A DNA stretch of 64,000 bases from Paenibacillus brasilensis (GCF_009363115.1 NZ_CP045298.1:806001-870000), one strand, 5' to 3'. Positions 35,248 to 44,880 are shown, numbered from the stretch's first letter. The notes: a model not told the origin generated them from the letters alone. Translations and numbers: made by a program.

Positions 35248-37293
35248 TTATTTTATCGTAATTATACCATCTTCGCCAGCCTTCAATACTCCTGTTTTGT
35301 TTAAAGTTACAGAGGAGCCTTCTGGAAGGTTGGTAAAAATGACAGGTGAAATGATGGATTTAGCGTTTGCTTTCAAGTATTCCAGGTCTATTTTCATGAT
35401 CGGCTGACCGGCTGACACAAGATCGCCTTCGTTCACCAAAACGTCAAAACCTTGTCCTTTCAGCTTCACTGTATTCACCCCGATATGAACAAGCACTTCT
35501 TTACCGCCATCGGATTGAATACCCACCGCGTGCTTACTTGGGAATACATTAAATACTTTACCATAAACAGGGGATACGATTGTTCCATCATTTGGCACAA
35601 CTGCAAAACCGTCTCCTGTCATACGCTCTGCAAATACCGGATCGGGAACTGTTGAAATATCAACCAATTCACCATTAACAGGCATCACGATATCTTCCAC
35701 AATAATCGTTTGTTGCTCTTGTCCAGCTTCCTTTTCCTCTTGTGGGGCTGGTTGTGCCGGAGCAGGTGCAGGCGTGCGTCCCGCCATGATATCAGCCATT
35801 TGAGTTTTAATCGTATCGGAACGTGTACCGAAAATCGCCTGTACGTTATTGCCGACTTCAAGGACACCCGATGCGCCAAGCTGTTTCAAACGTGCTTTGT
35901 CAACGTTCGATTTTTCATTAACCTCGATCCGAAGACGTGTAATACAAGCATCCAGATGCTTGATATTCGAGGAACCACCAAAAGCGGCCAAAATGTTGTG
36001 TGGAAGCTCGTCACTACTACCGACTGCTGCACCATCCACATTTTCTGTAGCCTCTTCACGCCCTGGCGTTTTCAGGTTGAACTTCCGTATGATGAATCGG
36101 AATCCGAAGTAGTAAATTACCGCCAAAATCAGACCGACGATGATGACATACCACCAAGGAGTACGGTTTGGAATAATCCCGAAAATCAGGAAGTCGATAA
36201 ATCCGCCGGAAAACGTCATACCGATTTTAACATTCAAAATTTGCATGGCCGCGAACGACAAACCTGCAAACACAGCATGTACTGCAAAAAGTAATGGAGC
36301 TACAAACAGGAAAGAAAATTCCAGCGGCTCCGTAATCCCTGTCAAAAACGAAGTCAATGCTGCTGAACCCATAATACCTGCTACATATTTTTTGTGTTCC
36401 GGTCTTGCTTCATGATACATCGCAAGCGCTGCGGCTGGCAGACCGAACATCATGAATGGGAACTTACCCACTTGGAACGTACTTGCAGTCAAGGTTACTC
36501 CATCACGAAGCTGGTTAATGAAGATTTGCTGGTCACCATGAATCGTTTGACCTGCTTTGTTAACATATTCGCCGAACTCAAACCAGAACGGAAAATACCA
36601 GATATGATGCAATCCGAAAGGAATGAGTGAACGTTCAATGACACCAAAAATGAAAGCTGCCAATGTCGGATTGGAATCAACCATGAAGTGAGATACGGCG
36701 TTCAGTCCGTGCTGTACGGGAGGCCATATAATGACCAACAGCAGTCCGATCAGCAACGAAGATACTGCCGTTGCAATCGGAACGAAGCGCTTACCTGCGA
36801 AAAAGCCCAGATACGAAGGCAGCTCAATTTTGAAAAAGCGGTTGTACATAGACGCGGCCAGGATACCGATGATAATCCCGCCGAATACCCCTGTTTGAAG
36901 CGTTGGAATCCCCAATACATTTGCATAGCCCGGGATTTTTTGGGCAATCAGGCCCGGTGTGACGCCAACGGCTGTTCCCAGCGTAATATTCATGACGAGG
37001 TAACCGATGATCGCAGCCAACCCTGCTACACCTTCACCGCCTGCCAGACCGACGGCTACGCCGACTGCAAACAACAATGCCAAATTATTAAAAACGATTT
37101 GTCCGGCATTCATCATGATCGTCGCAACTGATTGTACCCAGCCCGCATTTAATGCAGGAATGTACTGGAGAAAATCAGGGTTGACCAGCATGTTACCAAT
37201 TCCCAATAAAAGTCCCGCAGCTGGCAAAATAGCCACAGGAAGCATCAAAGCTTTGCCGACACGCTGTAAAACGCCGAAAAGCTTCTTAAACAT
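35248..37293 (-). CDS. ptsG: PTS glucose-specific enzyme IICBA
   Basis: A 681-residue permease with the order IIC (about 1-400, LPVAILPAAGLLLGIGNML; FPFMMFGLPAAALAMYHEA), IIB (phosphocysteine in HLDACITRLRIEV) and IIA (His in HAVGIQSDGGKEVLVHIGVNTV). It imports glucose and phosphorylates it at C6. ATG at 37293 is preceded by AAGGAAG; the open frame further upstream reaches into the leader. Its leader carries a GlcT antiterminator target overlapping a terminator. It lies between glcT and ptsH in the order glcT-ptsG-ptsH-ptsI, as in B. subtilis. Confidence 0.97.
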   Translation of the reverse strand: MFKKLFGVLQRVGKALMLPVAILPAAGLLLGIGNMLVNPDFLQYIPALNAGWVQSVATIMMNAGQIVFNNLALLFAVGVAVGLAGGEGVAGLAAIIGYLVMNITLGTAVGVTPGLIAQKIPGYANVLGIPTLQTGVFGGIIIGILAASMYNRFFKIELPSYLGFFAGKRFVPIATAVSSLLIGLLLVIIWPPVQHGLNAVSHFMVDSNPTLAAFIFGVIERSLIPFGLHHIWYFPFWFEFGEYVNKAGQTIHGDQQIFINQLRDGVTLTASTFQVGKFPFMMFGLPAAALAMYHEARPEHKKYVAGIMGSAALTSFLTGITEPLEFSFLFVAPLLFAVHAVFAGLSFAAMQILNVKIGMTFSGGFIDFLIFGIIPNRTPWWYVIIVGLILAVIYYFGFRFIIRKFNLKTPGREEATENVDGAAVGSSDELPHNILAAFGGSSNIKHLDACITRLRIEVNEKSNVDKARLKQLGASGVLEVGNNVQAIFGTRSDTIKTQMADIMAGRTPAPAPAQPAPQEEKEAGQEQQTIIVEDIVMPVNGELVDISTVPDPVFAERMTGDGFAVVPNDGTIVSPVYGKVFNVFPSKHAVGIQSDGGKEVLVHIGVNTVKLKGQGFDVLVNEGDLVSAGQPIMKIDLEYLKANAKSIISPVIFTNLPEGSSVTLNKTGVLKAGEDGIITIK

Positions 37294-37341
37294 ACGTTCC
37301 ACTTCCTTCTCTAAAAAATTAGAATGCAGAGGCAAAACAAC

Positions 37342-37441
37342 AAAAAAGGCATGAGCCGATTTAAGTATGTTTGAACACAACCTTGGGATATAGCTTACCC
37401 CTGTAGGCTGTAAACAATCATAACTTAAAACAACTCATGCC
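37342..37441 (-). terminator. Leader terminator of ptsG, controlled by GlcT
   Basis: On the minus strand GGCATGAG (37441-37434) pairs with CTCATGCC (37355-37348), followed by TTTTTTG. The 5' arm is part of the antiterminator element, so the two structures exclude each other. An inner stem is possible in the long loop. Confidence 0.75.
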
Positions 37442-37462
37442 TGATCGAATCAGTAACACGTT
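37433..37462 (-). promoter_or_regulatory. Ribonucleic antiterminator (RAT) for GlcT
   Basis: The minus-strand leader reads ACGTGTTACTGATTCG, then ATCAGGCATGAGT, which agrees with the B. subtilis ptsG RAT as I know it. GlcT binding here would stop the terminator at 37342-37441 from forming and allow ptsGHI transcription when glucose is present. Confidence 0.88.
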
Positions 37463-37498
37463 AAATGTTCAGTTGTTGTCTTGCTCATTACATCGTTG

Positions 37499-37527
37499 AT
37501 TATAGCACCCTGTTAGCAGCGAGGCAA
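37499..37527 (-). promoter_or_regulatory. Promoter of ptsGHI
   Basis: Minus strand: TTGCCT (37522-37527), a 17-bp spacer and TATAAT (37499-37504). Transcription would start about 30 bp before the RAT. Confidence 0.85.
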
Positions 37528-37556
37528 TACTTTTTTATTTCCCGACTTAGTTATGG

Positions 37557-38408
37557 TTACTCTCCCTGCTCTTTGCGCTGGGATAACCGCTGCAAATGCA
37601 TCGTTAAATAGCTGACCTCAGCCGGATACACAGGTTTACGGAGCCTTTTCTCCATAATTTTGGTGAGCTTCCAGGCCAGCATATACATTTCCGGATACTC
37701 CTCATTCAAAAGCTTGTCCAATCGATAAATCTCCTGCACAATCTCACCCCGGCGCACACGTTCAATGGCAAATCTCAGATGAGTCAGCAGGCGGGAATAA
37801 TCAAGAGATTGAAGAGGAATACGATAATCGAGGGTATTCTCGACGACCTGAACCAGATCAGCGATCAGACGAGAATCCTTCCGAACCTCGGAAATATGCT
37901 GATTCGTCATGGCACTATAAATATGCAAGGCCACAAATCCGATTTCATCTTCTCCCAAATCCACATCCATCTTATCCCTGATTAAAGAAACGGCCTGCTC
38001 AGCCATTTTATATTCCTGAGGATATATTTCCCTGGTTTCGTACAGAAACGGATTATGAATTGTAATCCCCTGTTTCTGACGGTTGATGGAAAAAGCGATG
38101 TGGTCGGTTAAAGCAATTAATATGTGCTCATTCAAAGGCTTTTTCGCTTGAAGCTGAACCAGATGAAGCACCTCACCGATGACCTCAATGAGCTTTTCAT
38201 CCAGCTCAGGAAGCAGACGTTTGTATTGCTCCTGCTCTTCATGGCTTTTTAATATAAATAATTTTTCAACTGAATCCAACGGTATAACATCGCCAGCTTT
38301 GCGATTGAAACCGATTCCTTTTCCAATCACGACAACCTCATCATGTTCGGGATGCATTCCTATAATCACATTGTTATTCAGCGCTTTCGCCACTTGTAGG
38401 CTGCTCAC
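37557..38408 (-). CDS. glcT: GlcT transcriptional antiterminator (BglG family)
   Basis: A 283-residue antiterminator: an N-terminal RNA-binding CAT domain (LQVAKALNNNVIIGMH, IGKGIGFNRKAGD, about 1-60) and two PRD domains with regulatory histidines (LTDHIAFSINR, GFVALHIYSAM, LLTHLRFAIERV). Phosphorylation by the glucose permease would inactivate it without glucose. GTG at 38408 is chosen because AAGAGGTG precedes it and the CAT domain then starts normally; 22 extra in-frame codons upstream are not family-like. It is the first gene before ptsGHI and has its target in the ptsG leader. Confidence 0.93.
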   Translation of the reverse strand: MSSLQVAKALNNNVIIGMHPEHDEVVVIGKGIGFNRKAGDVIPLDSVEKLFILKSHEEQEQYKRLLPELDEKLIEVIGEVLHLVQLQAKKPLNEHILIALTDHIAFSINRQKQGITIHNPFLYETREIYPQEYKMAEQAVSLIRDKMDVDLGEDEIGFVALHIYSAMTNQHISEVRKDSRLIADLVQVVENTLDYRIPLQSLDYSRLLTHLRFAIERVRRGEIVQEIYRLDKLLNEEYPEMYMLAWKLTKIMEKRLRKPVYPAEVSYLTMHLQRLSQRKEQGE

Positions 38409-38510
38409 ATCCGCACCTCTTTTTATCAGAACCTTGATCCTAAGAATTATAGCATGATGCTCAGAGGAATCCACGTAAAAGTATCAAATATTCTGCTAAA
38501 GGTCAATAAA

Positions 38511-38560
38511 AAGAAAACGCTTTTCATCACACTTGCAGGGAAAAACTGTGATGAAAAGCG
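38511..38560 (-). terminator. Terminator after floT
   Basis: Perfect 14-bp stem, CGCTTTTCATCACA (38518-38531) with TGTGATGAAAAGCG (38547-38560); the minus-strand read ends in TTTTCTTTTT. Confidence 0.88.
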
Positions 38561-38603
38561 GTCTTTCTGTTCAGGATCATCTGCTCCCATAAAGACTTAT
38601 ATT

Positions 38604-40148
38604 TTATTCTTTATCTGAATAAGCTACCTCAACCGGGGCATGAATGTGCAGCTTATCCGGTTCATCGGAGGATGGTGCGGAATGAAGGCCATTTCTCCCA
38701 GTGGTCAGCCCTTTAATTAACTGCTCCACATCAATACCGGATATACTCTTCAGCATCTCGGGAGCTGTAGCCATCAATTCTGTGACATAATTGCTGACAC
38801 GTGCAGCTCCTTCCCCTTTGCCTGTATCAACAACCGTCAGTTTATCAATGGACGCAATCGGTTCGGCAATACGTCCAGCCAAATCAGGCAGCATCTTCAC
38901 GATAATATCGAGTACGGCTGCCTCTCCAAACTTCTGGAACGCCTCCGCCAGCTTTTCCTTAGCCTCCGCTTCTGCCAATCCACGCAAACGGATGACGTCT
39001 GCATCCGCCGTACCCTTCGCACGTTCTGCGTCCGCTTCGGCCTGCCCGTTCAGACGTTTTTGCTCAGCGGATGCTTTAGCCTGTGTCTCAATCGAGTATT
39101 GCAGCGACTCCGCCTCGCGCATTTTTCGCGATTTGTCCGCTTCCGCTGCTTGCTCTACGGCATACCGATCGGCTTCCGCTTTCTTTTTCACTTCCGCATC
39201 GTATTGCTTTTCACGAACCTGAATTTCCTTGGTTTGAAGATCAATCTCCCGCTCCTTGCGGACCAGTTCAACCTTCATCTGCTCCTCAACAGCCGTCTGC
39301 TTGGCACGAGCCTCCTGAATATGATAAGCCTGATCGGCGTCGGCCTTGGCTGTATCCTGCTCTTTCTTAAACGCAGCCACTTTCAGTTCCTTCTCCTTGG
39401 CTGCCTCGGCAATATTGGTATCGCGCAGCAGCTCGGCCTTCTGGCCTTCCTGTTCTGCACGAGCCTTCTGAATCCGCGCATCCCGCACAGCCTCTGCTTC
39501 CGCAATCTCCGCATCCCGTTTCACGGCGGCAATTCTCGGCTTACCGAGCGCATCCAGATATCCATGTTTGTCACGCACATCCTTGATGGTGAATGATACA
39601 ATTTGCAGACCCATCTTTTTTAGATCGCGAGCAGCTACGCCCTGTACTTCCTGGGCGAACCGATCCCGATTTCGGTACACTTCCTCCACCGTCATCGAGC
39701 CGAGAATGGCACGCAAATGCCCTTCCAGTACTTCCTGAGCCTCTCCCTTGAGAGCCTCCAAGGGCTTCCCAATAAATTGTTCGGCTGCTGTCGCTATATC
39801 CTCAATGGAACTGCCGACCTTAATAATGGCTACACCGTCAGCAATCACTGGAACCCCTTGCTCCGTATATACTTCCGGTGTTGTTACGTCAAGTTTGTGG
39901 GACAAGAGAGAAATAAATTCGGATTGCTGGAAAATAGGCCAAATAAAGGCCCCTCCACCGCGTACAATTTTAATTTTGCGACCGGATTCATCCTCGGAAA
40001 TATTTTTATTTCCCAGAAAAGAACCCGTTACGATCATCCCTTCATCCGGTCCAACCGTTTTGTAGCGGGCCCAAAAAGCAATCCCTAATATGACAATAAC
40101 GATAACAACAATCCCAGGGACCAGCACAATATCCTGCAAATTTGACAC
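38604..40148 (-). CDS. floT: Flotillin-like protein FloT (SPFH domain)
   Basis: A 514-residue flotillin: one N-terminal membrane hairpin (VLVPGIVVIVIVILGIAFWARY), an SPFH domain (about 50-230) and a long coiled coil with many EAEA-type repeats (about 215-410), ending in a soluble tail. It organises ordered membrane domains and oligomerises through the coiled coil. The start is taken as GTG at 40148; a TTG two codons later is better spaced to GGGAG, so the exact start is uncertain. It follows the NfeD gene in a two-gene unit behind a sigma-W-type promoter, as yuaF-yuaG in B. subtilis. Confidence 0.95.
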   Translation of the reverse strand: MSNLQDIVLVPGIVVIVIVILGIAFWARYKTVGPDEGMIVTGSFLGNKNISEDESGRKIKIVRGGGAFIWPIFQQSEFISLLSHKLDVTTPEVYTEQGVPVIADGVAIIKVGSSIEDIATAAEQFIGKPLEALKGEAQEVLEGHLRAILGSMTVEEVYRNRDRFAQEVQGVAARDLKKMGLQIVSFTIKDVRDKHGYLDALGKPRIAAVKRDAEIAEAEAVRDARIQKARAEQEGQKAELLRDTNIAEAAKEKELKVAAFKKEQDTAKADADQAYHIQEARAKQTAVEEQMKVELVRKEREIDLQTKEIQVREKQYDAEVKKKAEADRYAVEQAAEADKSRKMREAESLQYSIETQAKASAEQKRLNGQAEADAERAKGTADADVIRLRGLAEAEAKEKLAEAFQKFGEAAVLDIIVKMLPDLAGRIAEPIASIDKLTVVDTGKGEGAARVSNYVTELMATAPEMLKSISGIDVEQLIKGLTTGRNGLHSAPSSDEPDKLHIHAPVEVAYSDKE

Positions 40149-40187
40149 TCCCGTTCACGCTCCCTTCAAGTTAAGCGAATGCGCCGT

Positions 40188-40706
40188 CTATGTGTCCAGG
40201 TATGCTACGCGAACGACGCCCTCTGCGACCTCAACCACGACGATACGGGTCCCCGCAGCCAGCGGTTTGTGATCAAAGCTGGATGCTGTATGTAGGGTGT
40301 TGCCTGCACCCAAGCGGATCATAACCTCCCCGTAACCAACCTCCGGCACCGGAATGGTGACCTCACCGATCCTGCCAGTCAGCTCACGCATAGAGAAGCC
40401 GCTGGATACCTCTGAGTTCGCCATTGGCTTGATAAACGCAAAAAACACAAGTATTCCAATGATAAATGCAACACAAAAAGCAAGCACAACGACCCAGCCC
40501 GTGCCTAGCCCTGTATATTTCGTCAATAGCACACCTGCCCCGCCAAAGGCAGTCATGGCTCCAAGTAAAACGACAGGTCTGAACCAATCAAGGCCCGGCA
40601 GCTCCAACGCCCCATCCAGCCAACTACCGAGCACATCTCCGATCAGCACGCTGGCTACCGTAAAGATAGCGCCCCCTGCCAATAACCACCAGAATAGGGT
40701 TTCCAT
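40188..40706 (-). CDS. yuaF: NfeD-family membrane protein (YuaF-like)
   Basis: A 172-residue protein with three or four hydrophobic helices in the first 100 residues and a soluble OB-fold NfeD domain at the C-terminus (LTGRIGEVTIPVPEVGYGEVMIRLG, AAGTRIVVVEVAEGVVRV). NfeD proteins work together with flotillins and are usually encoded next to them. There is no fused ClpP-like protease domain, so this is the short form. AGGAGG precedes the ATG. Confidence 0.92.
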   Translation of the reverse strand: METLFWWLLAGGAIFTVASVLIGDVLGSWLDGALELPGLDWFRPVVLLGAMTAFGGAGVLLTKYTGLGTGWVVVLAFCVAFIIGILVFFAFIKPMANSEVSSGFSMRELTGRIGEVTIPVPEVGYGEVMIRLGAGNTLHTASSFDHKPLAAGTRIVVVEVAEGVVRVAYLDT

Positions 40707-40761
40707 GCGGCTCCTCCTTCCATATGCCTTTTCAGCCAGGTTTCCAGTCTATAACTATGTT

Positions 40762-40787
40762 TACGTATTCAACCTTGAAAAGTTTCA
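40762..40787 (-). promoter_or_regulatory. Sigma-W-type promoter of nfeD-floT
   Basis: On the minus strand TGAAAC (40782-40787), exactly 16 bp, then CGTA (40762-40765). This is the full B. subtilis sigma-W consensus TGAAAC-N16-CGTA. It lies about 55 bp before the yuaF start. The B. subtilis yuaF operon is a known sigma-W target, so an ECF cell-envelope-stress sigma factor probably controls this one too. Confidence 0.85.
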
Positions 40788-40818
40788 AAATTTTCCTCCA
40801 ATGCCTTATATGAAACTC

Positions 40819-40860
40819 AAAAAAGCACGTTCCTACGTCAAATGACGTACAAACGTGCTT
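40819..40860 (-). terminator. Terminator after the second alcohol dehydrogenase
   Basis: AAGCACGTT pairs with AACGTGCTT, with an inner ACGTCA/TGACGT stem; the minus-strand read ends in TTTTTTGAG. Confidence 0.85.
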
Positions 40861-40879
40861 ATAGTAATCCGAAACTGAT

Positions 40880-42043
40880 TTACAGAGAAGCGTTGTAAAT
40901 TTCCACTACATCTTCGCGATTGAGCTTGTTAAAGCCGCCGAAAGCTCCAAATTTCACAGCTTTATCGGCCATAACATCAATTTTGGAAGCATCAATATCG
41001 TAATCTGCCAGACGGCTTGGCGCACCAATCGAGTTCCAGAAATCACGCAGCGCCTGAATGCCTTCCAACGCTACTTCTTCATCACTCTTGCCTTCCGGGT
41101 TCACATGGAATACATTCACAGCCAGTTGCTTGAAGCGTTCAGGCTTCACATGCAGATTGTGTTTCATCCAGTTCGGGAACAGAATAGCCAGTCCTCCGCC
41201 ATGTGGAATATCATACACAGCAGACACAGCATGCTCAATATTATGAGTAGCCCAGTCACCTGTCAGTCCCATGTTCAGAAAGCCGTTCAGCGCCATTGTT
41301 CCACAATACATAATCGTTTCACGCAACTCGTAGTTTTCCAGATCGTTAACCAGACCCGGAGCGGCATCCATAACCGTACGCAAAATCGTTTCACACCAGC
41401 CCAGTTGAACCGGAGTATTGGATTCCAAATGGAAATAATGCTCCAGTGTATGTGACATCATATCCACAATTCCGTAAACGGTTTGATCACGCGGCAGAGA
41501 ATACGTGTTCACCGGATCGAGAATGGAAAACGCAGGGAACGCATATACGCTGCCCCATCCCAATTTTTCTTGTGTTTTTTCGTTCGTAATGACAGAACCT
41601 GCGTTCATTTCGGAACCGGTTGCTGCCATCGTCAGAACTGTACCTAATGGCAATGCCGCCTTTGGAGCCGCTTTACGCTCCGCAAAATCCCACATATCGC
41701 CATCGTATTTCGCGCCAACAGCGATGGCCTTGGAGCAATCCAGCACACTACCGCCACCCACAGCCAATACGAGGTCGATTTGATGTGTTTTACACAATTC
41801 CACGCCTTTATGTACGGTAGACAAGCGAGGATTTGGTTCTACACCAGCCAGTTCTGTTACCTCTGTACCGATTTCACCGAGCAAACTTATTACATTATCA
41901 TACAGACCGCTGCGCTTAATGCTCCCGCCGCCATATACAAGCAATACACGTTTACCATATTTAGGAACTTCACGCTTGAGAGCTTCCAATTGTCCCTTAC
42001 CGAAGATCAATTGTGTTGGATTATAAAATTCAAATGCTTTCAT
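40880..42043 (-). CDS. Iron-containing alcohol dehydrogenase
   Basis: A 387-residue group III alcohol dehydrogenase with [15 protein letters not shown] (NAD site) and the metal-binding histidines in [12 protein letters not shown] and [24 protein letters not shown]. It should act as an NAD(P)H-dependent aldehyde/butanol dehydrogenase in fermentation. GGAGG precedes the ATG. It is a single-gene unit with a consensus promoter and a terminator. It is a paralogue of the enzyme at 14776-15942, sharing roughly half of its residues. Confidence 0.93.
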   Translation of the reverse strand: MKAFEFYNPTQLIFGKGQLEALKREVPKYGKRVLLVYGGGSIKRSGLYDNVISLLGEIGTEVTELAGVEPNPRLSTVHKGVELCKTHQIDLVLAVGGGSVLDCSKAIAVGAKYDGDMWDFAERKAAPKAALPLGTVLTMAATGSEMNAGSVITNEKTQEKLGWGSVYAFPAFSILDPVNTYSLPRDQTVYGIVDMMSHTLEHYFHLESNTPVQLGWCETILRTVMDAAPGLVNDLENYELRETIMYCGTMALNGFLNMGLTGDWATHNIEHAVSAVYDIPHGGGLAILFPNWMKHNLHVKPERFKQLAVNVFHVNPEGKSDEEVALEGIQALRDFWNSIGAPSRLADYDIDASKIDVMADKAVKFGAFGGFNKLNREDVVEIYNASL

Positions 42044-42094
42044 CGCAAACGCTCGCCTCCAATATTTTAAAGTTTAAGGTTAAGAAACTATTCT

Positions 42095-42123
42095 ATTATA
42101 ACCTTTTCAGTTACAGGAAACAA
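42095..42123 (-). promoter_or_regulatory. Promoter of the alcohol dehydrogenase gene
   Basis: Minus strand: TTGTTT (42118-42123), a 17-bp spacer and TATAAT (42095-42100), about 50 bp before the start codon. Confidence 0.7.
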
Positions 42124-42139
42124 ATCTGCTTTATATGAA

Positions 42140-42173
42140 GAAAAAAACCACACTCCTGAAAAGGAGCATGGTT
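42140..42173 (-). terminator. Terminator of galKET
   Basis: AACCACACTCCT pairs with AGGAGCATGGTT with one mismatch pair; the minus-strand read ends in a run of seven T. Confidence 0.8.
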
Positions 42174-42228
42174 CCATGACATATCTTGGGAGGGTTCTCA
42201 TAAAGTATTATGCGTCGTGCAATTGATT

Positions 42229-43872
42229 TTATTCTCCGAGGGTATATCCCAATTGTTGCATAAAACGACCAAAGGCCTGCTGACCGGACGGATTCCGTTT
42301 GTATACTCCTGCATGCTCCAGAATTTCGCTGAATTTCAGCCCAACTTCATTTTGCACGGTGCGGACAACCGTCTCCTTGTCAGACAAGCGACCAAACCGG
42401 GTGTTCAACTGATAGATCCAGTCTGCATGTTTAAACAGTGGATGTCCTTCCTCCTGCATGGCAGCAGCCAGCTCATCGTTTCCACACAAAATATCTGCAA
42501 TTCCATCCAGCTCTTCTTTAAGCCGCCCCGGTAATATGGCAAGCCCCATAACTTCGATCAGACCGATATTTTCCTTTTTGATGTGATGCATCTCGCGATG
42601 AGGATGAAAAATACCTTCCGGGTATTCATCACTTGTTCGGTTGTTGCGCAGCACCAGATCCATCTGGAATCTTCCTTCGGAATCCCGGCGCACGATCGGC
42701 GTTACTGTGTTATGTGGAATCGTTTCCCCCTCCTGCTCTGTATGAGAGAGGATGTCGACTGCAGGATCATTGTAGGATTTCCAGGCTTCAAAAGCAGCGT
42801 TTCCTGCCTCCAACAACGCCTCGGCATCCGTTGACGTAAAGCGGATGACCGACATAGGCCAGTTCACGATGCCTGCCGTAACCTGCGGAAAGGCTTTATT
42901 ATGGAACACACCGTCCACATCTGCTTTTTCAATCGGGAAGGTATGACGCCCGCCTTGAAAATGATCATGGGTCAAGATTGATCCGCCGACAATCGGCAGA
43001 TCCGCATTGGAGCCGATAAAATAGTGTGGAAACGCTTTCGTAAAGGCCAGTAACCGCCGCAGCGTATCCTTCGTCAGCTTCATCGGCACATGATCATGAT
43101 GGAACACGATGCAATGCTCGTTGTAATACGCATAAGGAGAATATTGGAAAAACCACGGCTCCCCATTTAATTCCAACGGAATGATGCGCAAATTTTGGCG
43201 TGACGGATGATTTACCCTTCCTGCATATCCGACGTTTTCACGGCATAACTGACATTTGGGATACACAGGCGGTGGAAGCAGCTTCGCCATCGCAATTTCC
43301 TTTGGACTTTTTTCCGGCTTGGACAGGTTAATCGTAATTTCCATATCCTCGTAAGCTGTAGGCTGATTCCAGTACACATTGTTGGAAACTCGATCCATTC
43401 GAATGTAATTCGAGTCGATACATAGCTGATAAAAAGCATCTGTCGCCGCCCCTATGCCATGTTCAGCCTCCGTTTGATGAAAGTCACGAACGACCTCAGA
43501 AGGTCTTGCCATCAGCAAGCCCATGATTTTGGAGTCCAGCAAATCACGATACGTATCTGTGTTTTCAGAGATAAGCCCAGTGGCAACGCCATAGTCAATC
43601 AATACATTGAGCACAGGCTGGAGAACTTCGGGGGCAGGAATACCCCCAGCCTCCCCGCCTGAATAAGGCTCCGAGAATCCGAATTGCTCCAGCAGCAAAT
43701 TGCGGCTGTAATCTACATCTTGTGCACTGATCAAGCCCCGATTTTGTGCAAATGCAACCAATTGCTCCACCGCATATAAAGCGGCTTGCTGTGCCGTTTC
43801 ATTGATGTCATGAGCCAGGTGCCGGTTATGCTCCTCATTTTGGCTCTTAGCTGCGAATTGACTTTCACTCAT
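42229..43872 (-). CDS. galT: UDP-glucose--hexose-1-phosphate uridylyltransferase (class II)
   Basis: A 547-residue galactose-1-phosphate uridylyltransferase of the long Firmicute type, which converts galactose 1-phosphate and UDP-glucose to UDP-galactose and glucose 1-phosphate. Recognisable parts are CQLCRENVGYAGRVNHPSRQN, FHHDHVPMKLTKDTL and GGSILTHDHFQGGRHTFPIEKA. It is last in galK-galE-galT (the Leloir pathway). AGGAG precedes its ATG, and the gap to galE is 17 bp. Confidence 0.95.
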   Translation of the reverse strand: MSESQFAAKSQNEEHNRHLAHDINETAQQAALYAVEQLVAFAQNRGLISAQDVDYSRNLLLEQFGFSEPYSGGEAGGIPAPEVLQPVLNVLIDYGVATGLISENTDTYRDLLDSKIMGLLMARPSEVVRDFHQTEAEHGIGAATDAFYQLCIDSNYIRMDRVSNNVYWNQPTAYEDMEITINLSKPEKSPKEIAMAKLLPPPVYPKCQLCRENVGYAGRVNHPSRQNLRIIPLELNGEPWFFQYSPYAYYNEHCIVFHHDHVPMKLTKDTLRRLLAFTKAFPHYFIGSNADLPIVGGSILTHDHFQGGRHTFPIEKADVDGVFHNKAFPQVTAGIVNWPMSVIRFTSTDAEALLEAGNAAFEAWKSYNDPAVDILSHTEQEGETIPHNTVTPIVRRDSEGRFQMDLVLRNNRTSDEYPEGIFHPHREMHHIKKENIGLIEVMGLAILPGRLKEELDGIADILCGNDELAAAMQEEGHPLFKHADWIYQLNTRFGRLSDKETVVRTVQNEVGLKFSEILEHAGVYKRNPSGQQAFGRFMQQLGYTLGE

Positions 43873-43889
43873 ATGTCATCGTCTCCTGT

Positions 43890-44879
43890 CTATTCGTCGC
43901 CGTAGCCCTGAGGATGCGACTGATGCCAGCTCCATGCTCCGCTAATAATGTCCTCCAGCCTAGTTCGTGTCGGACTCCAGCCAAGCACGGAACGAGCCTT
44001 GTCAGAAGACGCAACCAATACCGCAGGATCACCTGTACGGCGCGGTTCCGTAACCACCGGAATGTCAAGTCCAGTGACCTTGCGTGCCGTCTCAATAACT
44101 TCCTTCACTGAGAAGCCCTGTCCATTGCCCAGATTGAACACATTACTCTCATTGCCTTCGCGCAAGTAGTTGACTGCGCGGGCATGAGCATCTGCCAGAT
44201 CGCTAACATGAATATAATCACGGACACACGTTCCGTCCGGTGTCGCATAATCCTCACCAAACACAGCAATGTGTGAACGCTGTTTCAGGGCTGTTTGCAG
44301 TACCAATGGGATTAGATGGCTTTCCGGGCGATGGTCTTCACCGATCTTGCCGCTCTCATGTGCGCCAGCCGCATTAAAATACCGCAAGGACACATATTTA
44401 ATGCCCAATACTTTATCAAACCATGACATCATGCGCTCCATCATGAGCTTCGTTTCACCATACACGTTCGTTGGCTCTGTACGGTCACCCTCTTCAATCG
44501 GCACCTTTTCCGGTTCGCCATAGGTTGCCGCCGTGGAAGAAAACACGATTCGGCGCACGCCGGCATCCTTCATAGCCTCCAGCAGGCTCAACGTGCCAAA
44601 CACGTTGTTGTCATAATATTTACCAGGATTTTGCATACTTTCCCCAACCAGCGAGTTGGCTGCAAAATGGATAACCGCGTCGATGCTATTTTCGGAAAAA
44701 AGTCTGGACAGCAGCTCTTTATCTCTCAAATCTCCTTCATACAACTTGCCCCCAAGCAGTGCTGCCTTGTGTCCGGTCTGCAAATTGTCCAGCACAACTA
44801 CTTCTTCCCCTCGATCCAACAGCTCTGCTACCGTATGTGAACCAATATATCCCGCTCCGCCTGTGACTAAAATCGCCAT
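43890..44879 (-). CDS. galE: UDP-glucose 4-epimerase
   Basis: A 329-residue short-chain dehydrogenase-type epimerase. NAD-binding VTGGAGYIGSHTVAEL is at the N-terminus; the catalytic SSTAATYGEP serine/threonine and YGETKLMME tyrosine-lysine pair are present, as is RYFNAAGAHESGKIGEDH. It interconverts UDP-galactose and UDP-glucose. It starts one base after the galK stop codon, with AGGAGG inside the end of galK. Confidence 0.97.
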   Translation of the reverse strand: MAILVTGGAGYIGSHTVAELLDRGEEVVVLDNLQTGHKAALLGGKLYEGDLRDKELLSRLFSENSIDAVIHFAANSLVGESMQNPGKYYDNNVFGTLSLLEAMKDAGVRRIVFSSTAATYGEPEKVPIEEGDRTEPTNVYGETKLMMERMMSWFDKVLGIKYVSLRYFNAAGAHESGKIGEDHRPESHLIPLVLQTALKQRSHIAVFGEDYATPDGTCVRDYIHVSDLADAHARAVNYLREGNESNVFNLGNGQGFSVKEVIETARKVTGLDIPVVTEPRRTGDPAVLVASSDKARSVLGWSPTRTRLEDIISGAWSWHQSHPQGYGDE

Positions 44880-44880
44880 G

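Noticed and set aside
39060..39596. Plus-strand frame opposite the floT coiled coil
   Set aside because: Leu/Phe-rich antisense of EA-rich repeats; a composition artefact.
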